In this document: positions 54,199-64,000 of the stretch, one piece after another | Numbering within the stretch: position 1 is the stretch's first letter | Layout: each line of letters opens with the position of its first letter | Source of the DNA: Warburgia ugandensis | Lineage: Eukaryota > Streptophyta > Magnoliopsida > Canellales > Canellaceae | DNA length: 64,000 nucleotides | NCBI GenBank assembly: GCA_035236585.1 | Contig: CP141137.1 | Location: forward strand, 51,172,057 to 51,236,056 | Reading direction: 5' to 3' | The notes under the pieces: model-generated | Databases searched by the model: none | The model's input: the letters and a program-made list of their open reading frames with translations, nothing else | What the model was told of the DNA's origin: nothing | Translations under genes and position numbers: made by a program

Positions 54199-54839
54199 GT
54201 CTTTGCTTTCACCGTTACATATTTCTCTCCCGCATCACGCACCAAGTCCTCTTTCCCGCACCACATTGAATCTCCTATTTTTTTACCGTGCCGTGTCTTT
54301 TATCTGTTCACCCACTGACGAGCTTCTTCTCCTTTTCCTTTCTCTCTATCGCCTCATCCTTTTCTAAGGCCAGCAAGTTTTCATTGAAATAGCATTGCAA
54401 GTAGGACTGGCTAGCAACGCACAAAGTGTGACGACCCGGGTTTTTGAAACACATTTTATAATATATTTTTCAAAGGCAAGGGCGTCCCCTTAGTAATTTT
54501 TTTTTTTTTTTGGCAAAACAAAGCAGCGGAAATTCTTTTATTTTAAAACTTGTTTTGAAAACCCAAGTCACCACTTCATACATAACATAAGTACAATTTG
54601 AGTACAAAATAAAATTCCATTGAAGGAATATGATTTTATTAAACTTCCAGGATCCATCCAGTGGTTCACAGTACACAACCCCTTGTATCTTTACAATACT
54701 TGTCCAAATACACAATTCAAATTACAAAGTTCTAAAGACAATACATGCTCTCTATACAATGTTTCAAGGGATATACCCTTATTACTTATTCTTCACTAGT
54801 TCTTCAAGTCTTGAGCTCCTAAGTCTCCTTCTTCAGATT

Positions 54840-54877
54840 CGAGATATTGTAAACATTTGAACATTTACAATATCTCG
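54840..54877. other. family hairpin in element 54427-58913
   Basis: A perfect 14-bp stem: CGAGATATTGTAAA pairs with TTTACAATATCTCG around catttgaaca. It is followed by the shared gcttggtagggg. Lies about 415 bp from the TGTGACG end. The closing pair changes as a pair relative to CTGAG/CTCAG. Confidence 0.8.
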
Positions 54878-56219
54878 GCAAAGTGCTTGGTAGGGGATAA
54901 GAATGTAAGTTATTGACAAGAAAATCTCAATATTCAACTATCCCATAATTCATTCTATCATAAACACATTCACAGACCACTATTATTTATATAAACATCT
55001 CATTTCCTTATCATTTGTGTTCACCTTTATACATACATAGTATATAAGAACAAATCCGTTAAAATTGTAAAAATAATCAATAATCATTTCCATACAAAAC
55101 TGATCAACTCCTTTCATTATAGGAGATTTGTATTTCAGCCGATTACTATCTTGGGTTTTCCCTTCCTGGCAAAAATATTGGTAATATACAATTACACGGC
55201 ATTTCATCATGCCATCCTTTAAGGCATTTCACTATGCCAATTTCATATGCATCATAATGCAAAATAAACAAGGACTCCTATCCTTGCGGTCGATCCGGGC
55301 GCCTTTGTGCGCCTGATAACTGCTCAATAATCCACTTATACCATTCTCGTGGAAATTACAATATCCATGTCCATATGGGAGGACCATGGCTGTCACGATG
55401 GTGGCCTTCCCATAATTGCCCCACCCGACTTTTAGCCTTTCTTAGGCTTGGTATTCAATATCATCAAGTTTCGTAGAGTGGGTGGCCAAACCCTCTTAAC
55501 TCTCCTAGCATAGCATCCCCTGTGCTCATGCCTCGTTTAAAACAAAACCACAAGCCTCCAAGCTTGTATGTAAAATAATACTTATACATATCGAGACTAT
55601 CTCATCTGTTTATCTAGGACTGAATATTTTCTACTTTCCTATTCACTTAGGGTTGTTCTCAATTCTCAACTTGACCATTTAATACTTATTTTCCTCATCA
55701 TTTGGTTGGATCATATTTCAATTTGAGGTATTTACCTTAATATATTGGTATCATACATGTCAATACTTCAAAACATAAGATCATGTATTAGACATGTATC
55801 TTCATGTAAAGGCATTCTTAATAATCCACCTACCTCAATAAGGTATTCTTACTCCTTGAAATCTGTCATAGTCTCGATCAACATATATCTGACAAATCAT
55901 ATGTATAATGTCATTTTTCTAATCAAGGGTACATACTACATGGTCTTTTGATCATCCTTATGTAGGATAATCTGACTCTTTCTTCCTTGAATATCATATA
56001 TCCAAGGGTTTAATATCATCTATACAAATACTATCTATATCATACATAACAATCTAATTTACATTGATGTTTCTTTTTCCTTATTGTTTTTGATCATACA
56101 AGATCTCATCTTGTTTGATCATCCTTATCTCACTTACTATTTTTATTAGGGTTAGATAATTTGCTATCTTTTTATGTTCTTATTATTATTCAACCAGTTA
56201 GTGTCTTACTTGGTTGAAG

Positions 56220-56680
56220 ATAATTTATTTCTTCCTATCACTAGACAACTCCTCCTTATTTCGGGATGACCAAGTACTTACCGCTTAAAGTCTCCGCTCA
56301 AAAAGTGGTTAATACAACCCTCATGTAAGGAGGCGTTTAGACCTCTCTTACGTCAATGGGAGGTGAGGGAAAAGCACTTGGCTCTTGTATACCCCCTATA
56401 ACCACAATGTTCATAGTCCACTGGAGTGGTACTAGCTCAACCTTTGACAAGGTTCCTATGAGCTCTTTACCTTAAGTCCCTTCTCTAATTGATTTTAATT
56501 AATTTCCATGGATATGCACAATGTCATCCATGGATGTTCATTATTTTCCTATTTTGGGCCAAGGAAATGATAAATCATTCCTTATATTGTCCTACTAACT
56601 ATAGCCCTTACTAAGTCAAAATCATTCATTCATCTTAGTTGTCCATGAATTTCTATATTTCATTAGTTTACATTTTTGGT
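56220..56680 (-). repeat. Athila-leader-like block captured in solo-LTR-like element
   Basis: The reverse complement matches 47440-47840 of the Athila leader in order. Shared pieces include tagtaagggc, the phrase around taattaaaatcaatt, ccagtgg, tgtggttat, ggggtat, attgacgt, gtctaaacgcctccttaca, and gagggttgtattaaccac. Divergence is moderate, so the source is an older Athila relative, not the element around it. Confidence 0.7.
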
Positions 56681-58986
56681 GATTTATGCTCCTTATATCT
56701 TAACAATTACTTAACAATTGAATAAATTTTGACAATAAGTAATTCATCAACTTGAAAGCATAAATCAAATATAAGTTTAACAACTATATACTAACATTCT
56801 TCCTATGAATGTAACTTAAGATAGTGAAATAAAACTAACATGATCTTAAGTTATGAAACACATCTTCTATCATAATGAAATCATGTTTAAATCCTAATTT
56901 ACACTAACATGATCCTAAGATAATCAAATCTACTAACAAATTACTCATTTAGGGCATATCATACTAAAATTTAAAGATTACACTATCATGCTTTCTAACT
57001 TAGAACATAAATCATATTTACACTTCTATATCCAATAAAAGACAATTAAAACCTAAAACATAAATCACATTTACACTTCTATATCCAATAAAAGACAATT
57101 TAAACTAATTTTATTAAGATTATTATAAACCTTTAAATATGATCCAACCATTAGATCTTAGGTGTTTTCCTTTAGATTAAGGGTTTTAATTACCTTTAGG
57201 GCTTTTAATCCATTAAGATCCAAAAATCTTATCCACTTGATTTTGTCACATTTCATCCATGATCTAACTGGATTCCATCATAATATCATCCCTTTAATCC
57301 ATCCCAAGGATCTGATCATACTTGATCTCATTGATCAAGTGGGTCCCTTTGTATTTTTTTATTTTTTATTTTAGGGTTTTTCTACCATAAAGGGTAGATC
57401 CCCTATTTTATCCAAGATCTGTACAAATTAACCATAGATATTACTTTATTACATTATTATATCATCACTAAAATAAATTTCCAAGATCTGATCACCTCAG
57501 ATCTTGAAGATCTTAGAAATTGGACACTTATTAAAAAAATACAGAAAAATACAGATATAATTTTTAGAAATATTATGACTTCATTAGAAACTAGACATTA
57601 CAAGCTTTCCATAGCTTCTTTCTGATCTCAATTTGGAGTTCATATGACTCCACAATCTTAAATTGAAGTTTTCAGCCATTCTTAGGGTCCAGATTTGATC
57701 TGGGCCCACCAGAATTAATCTCTCTCAATTGAGGGTCCAAACCTTGTTAGATTTTCTTGAAAATTGTACCCTAGGGGTTTTTGACCCTTCTGGATTGATT
57801 GGAAAACTCAGAATTTCCATCTGAGCTCTCTATCACCATAAATTGAAGGGGCTGGTATTTACTTTATTTTTACCATTTTTCATTCAAATTAAATTACAGA
57901 AAAATAAAAATTATACTAAAACATAATAAATATGAATGGGAAGTAGTTCCACCTACCTGATTGGAGAAAAAACATATATTTGATGCTCAATTTGAGAGAA
58001 TTACCGGTTGATGATAATATAGCCCGATTGTCTACCTTTTTGTGGTTTTCTGTTGTTGGAACCGTTGGATCTTGAAATTGATTTGGGGCTTTTGTATATA
58101 CTGTGGTAGAGGAGGTTATGGACGGTGTAATTGATCAGATTTTTCTTGGAACAGAGTGCCTAATTGAATTTAGGTCTCTTGTTCCACTTAGAAAGAGGAG
58201 AGAGAAATAAGAAAAATAGAGATTGGGGAGGGATGAATGAGAATTTGGGGCTGAAACACCAAGGAAGATTTGGAAATTTCGTGGTTAAGGTTGTGAAAAT
58301 TTTTGGAAATTTTTGGGACATATTTATAGCCAAATTTGAATTTTTTATCATTTCTTTTAATAAGATATTTTATTACTTTAGAATTTTTTATTACAAGTGC
58401 ATTCTCCATTCTCCACTACAATCTCCACTACATTCTCCACTACCAGCAATAATGCACTGAGCAATTATTGTTGCTTCTAGAACGTTGCCCCACTTTGTGG
58501 GCCCCACTTTTATGTAAAAAGACGTTTTTGCCCTTATAACTCTAAAATTGGAGAAAAATAGGCATTATTTGTCCGAACTCGGAATCGAGCCTACTTAGTG
58601 GCGTTGGAATCGTATTTCTAAGTACTTCCTGAATATTGAGGTCTTATTTCTTGGATATGGAATATGGGTAAAATTACCATTTTGCCCCTAAACGGAGAAA
58701 AATAAGAAATTTTCATTTTAACTCAGAATTGAACGTACTTAATGTTGTTTCGATTAGTTTTCCAAGTACATTCTTAATTTATATATTTTAATTCATGATA
58801 TAATCTCAATAAAAAGAGAATTTTCAATAACCTAATATTCCAGCCCATAATTTCTAAAAAATCAAACTTTATGAATTTGCCTTAATAAGTTACAAAAATT
58901 CAGGGTCATTACACAAAGTCTGGGCACCAGTCCAGGCCCCCTTCATCCCATCACTGGTTTTTGTTTCACCTGCACCCATCTCTAGC

Positions 58987-59022
<36 letters not shown>

Positions 59023-59821
59023 CTACCGCTAGCCCTATCACTCCCGCTTCTCTATCACCAAGCCCAACTCAGTTCCCACGGCTAGTCTGCCCTTGTCTTC
59101 CACGCACAAGCAGCACGCCAGAGATCTCCACCGCACCGAACTGCCCAGAGATCCCAGCACCACTGCTCAACTCCCGGGAGAGAAAACCCAACTCGGGTTT
59201 TCTCCCATCTTCCTTCCTTCCCGCGTTCTGGATTTTCTCCCCACCTTCTTCCTCTTCCCTTCTCCTTCCTCCCTCTTCTCTTCTTCTCTCCTCTTCCTTA
59301 TCAAACCCCACGTTTTCTTGGTTTTTCGTTTAAAACCAGAACCTTGAAGAATTCCAAGTGCCCCTCGCATCTCGTAAATCCCATCCGAGTCCCCTGTTTT
59401 AATTCCACTTCGTCCTTTATCGAAATTCCATTTGGGTCCCCTGTTTAATTCCATTTGAGTCCCCGAGTTAATTCCAACTGGGTCCCTATTCTATTTACAT
59501 CTATGTCCCGGTTCTGTTTTATCATCATTTTGACTATCCAGGGACAGTGCAATCTAGGACAGGCTTATCCAGGACTGATCATTTTATTGCATTTTCTGTG
59601 TTTTTGGAATAAATAATTGTGTACATTGCAACAATTGAATAAATATAGATTTTATTTTATTGTTAGTTGAATTTTGCTATATTCTTTGTTTTGATTCTTT
59701 TATTAATTAGATTTTATTGAAACTCCATCATTTTAAATCAAGTCCTCGTGGGATCGACCCGTACTTGCATAAACTACCCTACAATATCCCGTGCACTTGC
59801 GGTAAAACATTCAACAAGTAC

Positions 59822-61456
59822 AATTAAGCGTTTTCTTTATTCATCAGACATTTTCTTTGATTTTACAATCTTGTTAAATAATTTTGTCAACCAAACTACT
59901 CCTATATCTCCCATATAATTCCAAGCCTCTATTGGTATACCCTCATCCCCTAGAGCCTTTCTTGATTTCATCTTATTTAGTACCTCTTTCACTTTAGGCA
60001 TTCTAATCCTACTATCATATCTATAATGCCCAATGTTATTTGGGTTTACGGTACTTTCAATCCTTATATTCTCAGGGTAAATTGTCATTTAATAATTTTT
60101 TAAAGTCATTTTCCCGTCTTTGTTTGATGTCATCATCTTTGACTAGTACTCTTTGGTCATCACTTCTAGTACACTTAATATGATATAAGTCCTTACTCTT
60201 CATTTCTCTCGCTTTTGCGAGTTTAAACACATCTTTCTCACATTCTCTTCTTCCTAATCTATTATAAAGATCAGAATATCCCTTAAGTTTAGCCTCACTT
60301 ATTACTCTCTTAGCAACCTTTTAGCATTCTTATATTGCTTAAAGTTTTCACTATTTTTAGTCCTTTGCCATGCTTTAAACCCCATATTTCTCTTTAATAA
60401 TTTTTTACACTTTTTCACTCCACCACCAGGTTTCCTTTGTTGGTTGCCTTTTACCTAAATATTTTTAGGACGTCTTTTGCCAATTTTTTAATGGACATAG
60501 CCATATTAGTCCACATGGTGTTTATTTCTATTTCATCATTCCATATTTCTTTTACTATTAACTTGCTTGTAAATGATGTTATCTTCTCTCCTTTTAAGTT
60601 CCACTACTTAGTTTTTGGACACTTAATAAGATTATTTTCTTTCTTCCATACTTTAATATAGATATCCATAACCATTAATCTATGTTGTGATGTTAGACTC
60701 TCACCAGGTATCACCTTACAATCCCTATACATTGATCTTTTAGCATTCCTAAGTAAGAAATAGTCTATTTGGCTTTTATATGGTCCACCTTTAAAGGTTA
60801 ATAAGCTTTCATCCCTTTCTTGAAGTATGTGTTTGCTATAGCTAAGTTATATGTTAAGGCAAAATAGAGTATAGCTTCCATCATCTCATTTCTTTTTCCA
60901 ATATCATATCCTTCATGTACCCTTCATATCCTTCTTTTTATTTTCCTACATAACCATTAAAATTGGCTCCTATAAATATTGCCTCTATGTTGGGAATGTC
61001 TTGCATGACTCCCTTCATATCTCCCTAAAACTTTCTCTTGATTCTATCTTATTACCTTATTTGCGGTGTGTATGCACTAATGACATTTATGATCTTTTCT
61101 CTTACCACAAGTTTTAGTAATATAATTCTATCATTGATTCTTTTAACGTTTATAACTTTATCCTTTAATTCTTTATCTACTATTATTCCTACATCATTTC
61201 TATTATTGTCCTTTCCTATGTACTAGATTTTATACCCATAGATTTCTCTATTTTTAGTCCATTTCTATTTGGTTTCTTGGATAAAAGCGACGTTGACTCT
61301 TCTACGGTTCATTATATCCACTAACTCTAAACTCTTACATGTCAATGTGCGTATATTTCATATAGCAATACAAATCTTGTTCTTTTGACCTAACCTATTA
61401 TACCACACACTTCTTGAGCAGTGCGGGAACCTATGTATACTTTCTACTGCACCTGG
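59822..61456 (-). mobile_element. RTE LINE 2, segment 3 (RT start, linker, endonuclease)
   Basis: It continues LINE 2 directly from segment 2. A frame at 60088-59837 carries KMKSRKALGDEGIPIEAWN, the start of the RT region. Near 61261-61310 the endonuclease block VNVAFIQETK is followed by a stop (TAG) where Trp is normal. The 5' end stops at 61456 against an Athila-like LTR start. Confidence 0.8.
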
Positions 61457-61635
61457 TGTTAAGTGTTCAATTTTAGCCAAAATACATAGTTTAGCATTTA
61501 ATTATATTATCTAACCGATCAATTTTGTAATTTTTAAATAAAATATAAATTTTAACTTCAATTGACCATTCAATCGTTGATTTGCTAAATTCAACGATAA
61601 GATGATCATCAGAACTAATCAGAGGTGTAATGTAT
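61457..61635 (+). mobile_element. diverged Athila-like LTR start
   Basis: TGTTAAGTGTTCAATTTTAGCC and the following 150 bp match the start of the Athila LTR at 44564 (for example tctaaccg, caattgaccat, gatgatcat) with many differences. It is cut at 61635 by the next element. Confidence 0.7.
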
Positions 61636-64000
61636 TGTAACATTCACTATTTTAAATTCTAGAATAATTAATTTTATGAATTAAAAAAAATTAAGAATTT
61701 GAGAAATTTAGAGATGGAATCACTAGTTAAAACCTTAATATTAGAGATGTGCTTGGAAAATGGAGTCCAACACCACAAAAAATGATAAAATCGGAGATCG
61801 GAGTAAAAATGTTAAATTATTTTAAATCTTGTATTTAAAAGAAATTATTTAGAAGGGCAAAATCGTCATTGCACATGTGGGGACCACAAAAAAATCATCA
61901 CAGCCGTCCAATTAGTAGGGTGATGACTACCAGCATTAAATGTTGGTCATAAAAATAAAAATAATAAATAATATATATATATATGCATTTAAGAGGTGGA
62001 GTGCCTTAAATGCACTTCCATCCCCCTTCTCTCATTTCCCGTGACCGAGCCACCGGCAACGACTTTCCGGCGACAGTCATCAACGGCAACTACACAGACG
62101 TGATGAGCTCTCCCCTCCCTCCGCCTAACCAAACCAAGGTAGGGCTGCCCCTGTAATGACTCCAATTTTGTAATATTAAAATCCCAAGTTAGCAATGAAA
62201 AGTTCAGTTTTTGAAGATAAGGGCATTTTAGTCATTTCACTATTCACCTTGACTGAACCCAGAAATTTGGTCCTAAAAATGATACCATTAGGTGTGTCTA
62301 AAGGAATCCAACAAGACCAAAATCACTCAAAACGGAGTTAAAATGAGCAAGTTATGGCCCTTTGAAGTTCAGGGGCAAAAATGTAATTTTTACAAAAACA
62401 GATTTAGCCTGCAAAACACAGGGTCCCGTTTTGATACGGGCACCCTTCATCTTTAACCCCCTAGAGGGTTCTAGAACGAAGGTGATTGGAGGAGAAATCA
62501 CAGCCATTCTGGAGGTTTCTCCACCGCCATTCAAAGGCGGTGAGAGCCCCCTCTAGAACCCTCTTATAGCTCTATAAATAGAGCTCTTGGGCGCCTCTAA
62601 TGGCAGCCTAAAAAGCTTGAAGAAAACTTGTTGTGGAGAAGCAACCTAGAGAGGAAACGAGGAGAAAAACCCAGCAACGAGCCAGGTATGCCCAAGATCC
62701 CTCAAAACCCATCTTCACAGTAGTTCTAAGATCAATTTTCCTAAGTTTTTGCATGAAAAACCATGCAAAATGGAGCCCTGGAGAGTCACCAAGGACCCAG
62801 GGACGTTCCCTAGGCCACACTGGTTCGACAGGGTCGAACCAGGGTGTCCTGAGGACGCCCCGGTCCCCCAAACGGGCGTGTCCGTGGACGTGCTCGCAAA
62901 AGAGAGAGACGAGCGGAAAAATCCGGCACGTCTGAGGAGCATGCCGCAGATGCGCAGTGTGCTAGCAGTTCGAAATTTTCCTCTCCTTAAGAAAAGGTAG
63001 GCACATGCCGCTGATGCGCAGCACGCTAGCATTCCGCATTTTCACTCTTAAGGCCCTTATGTATGTGTGACACTAAAACGCTTATAACTTGAGATCTAGA
63101 GCTCCGATTGAGGCGCTGCAAAAGGCGTTGTGTCCGTATCGACGATGCGGACACACCCAAATTATAAAATCCCTGATCAAGGCCCAATAAAAGGTGGGCA
63201 TGAACCTTAGAATAGGATGGTGGCGCGTGCCCGCTAGACCTTTGGAAAACTGAGGATACCAAGGCCCAATTAGGACCTTAAGACACCCATAGGCATAGGG
63301 ATGGACCCCTAATGCCTAAGTAATAAGACCAACCACTCTAAAACCCATAAAAGATAGGCCAAACTAATCTTGATTCCCCAAACCATGTTCAGGAGCGTAC
63401 GAGGACAAAGGGGTTAGCGCGACCTAGCTAGGTAGGTGCTCTATCGCTATTAGATTCTTTAAAAACTCTATGATTGTTTTGAGAATACATTATTTAAGTA
63501 TATGACTTGTTTAGCATGACTTAACTTAGCATGCATGTGATAAATGCTTTATGCATAGACATGTTTTGTAAATGATTGCATATACATTATGCATAGATAT
63601 GTTTTGCAAACAATTGCATACATTGCATGATTTAAGTTCTTGCAAAAATTGCATGTCCTTGAGGGTTACCAAAAGACGCTGGAGTGCCGAGGGCCAGGCA
63701 GTTGTGAGGGACCCAAAGAAGACAGGTTTTGAAAAAGAGGTTTTTCGCTTGTTTGATCTTATGTGATTTAGGCTAGTAAGCTTGCGGGTGCTATGCCGAG
63801 GGGTTTGGGTTAGCCACCCAGCCTCTACCACTACTAGGTGGAATGGGTACCACGCCCAAAAAGGGCATGTCCCTACATCGACTACATGTGGTACAGGGGG
63901 CTACCACTGGTGTCACAGCACTGGGTCGATGTGTCATATGCCCCGTGGAGGCTATAACGCCGTGTCCTCAGGTACCCGGGGACCACACGGTGGCGTGGTC
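61636..64000 (+). mobile_element. solo-LTR-like element start (runs off window)
   Basis: It begins TGTAACATTCAC, a sense-strand start for this family, after flank tgtat. It contains gaagggcaaaatcgtcatt and an AT-rich TATA-like run near 61968-61984. It is interrupted by another element at 62152. The far end is outside the window, so the target duplication cannot be tested. Confidence 0.55.
62152..64000 (+). mobile_element. solo-LTR-like element, subfamily of 38743-41518 (partial)
   Basis: It begins TGTAATGACTCC and is collinear with the reverse complement of 38743-41518 up to the window edge, including aagggcattttagtcatt, the palindromic gctctataaatagagc (TATA box, 62570-62585), a donor-like ccaggtatgcc near 62684, and the block around ctaccactggtgtcacag. 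The short frames in it follow those of the sister copy and show no domain. Confidence 0.8.

Larger units (their letters stand above)
54427..58913 (-). mobile_element. solo-LTR-like element inside Athila 3' LTR
   Basis: It runs from TGTGACGACCCGGG to CAGGGTCATTACA, flanked by exact caaag duplications (54422-54426 and 58914-58918). The intact 5' LTR proves the empty site. Length is 4487 bp with no coding region. On the minus strand there is a TATA-like CTATAAATA near 58320-58328, about 590 bp from its start, then a donor-like CAGGTAGGTGG near 57950, an Athila-leader-like block (about 56220-56680) and a hairpin at 54840-54877. It is the youngest insertion in this stack. Confidence 0.87.

Overview
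This is a stretch of nuclear DNA from a flowering plant. Spliced genes are widely spaced, and the intervening DNA holds Au-type SINEs, RTE-clade LINEs, an Athila-type Gypsy retrotransposon and many GA/CT tracts. I cannot name the species.

Positions 1-23.8 kb hold a tandem duplication. Copy 1 (46-11490) and copy 2 (13381-23808) are near-identical apart from indels. Each carries, on the minus strand, a small two-exon gene for a secreted eight-cysteine peptide of 68 residues. The gene is easy to miss because a 0.9 kb intron splits it. Each copy also carries the same three-deep stack of long non-coding elements with TG...CA ends. Where both ends are seen, the inner two are flanked by exact 5-bp target duplications (gctat, ctagt). 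The insertions therefore predate the duplication. Three Au SINE traces, a tRNA-like relic and a LINE tail lie in copy 1 or between the copies.

Positions 23.8-36.6 kb hold the right end of the outermost element (to 25638), an 830-bp inverted-repeat element, and then the one conventional gene. That gene has nine exons (27451-35288, plus strand) and encodes a 414-residue protein that I recognise as DUF3326-like, with a plastid-type N-terminus. Every intron is in phase 0. Intron 4 carries two Au SINEs with 15-bp target duplications and a tRNA-derived relic. Intron 5 carries a 2.4 kb antisense RTE LINE.

Positions 36.6-64.0 kb are nested repeats. A second RTE LINE is cut into three pieces (36892-37881, 44281-44563, 59822-61456). 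The first gap holds a solo-LTR-like element (37882-44275) that itself contains another (38743-41518). The second gap holds an Athila element (44564-59816), whose 3' LTR contains a further solo-LTR-like element (54427-58913). After the LINE come a diverged Athila-type LTR start and two more solo-LTR-like elements that run off the window.

The solo-LTR-like elements share TG/CA ends, 5-bp target duplications where testable, a TATA box and splice-donor motif near one end, and a hairpin a few hundred bases from the other end. The hairpin stem keeps pairing while its sequence changes. This family and the duplicated cysteine-rich peptide gene are the two items most worth following up.
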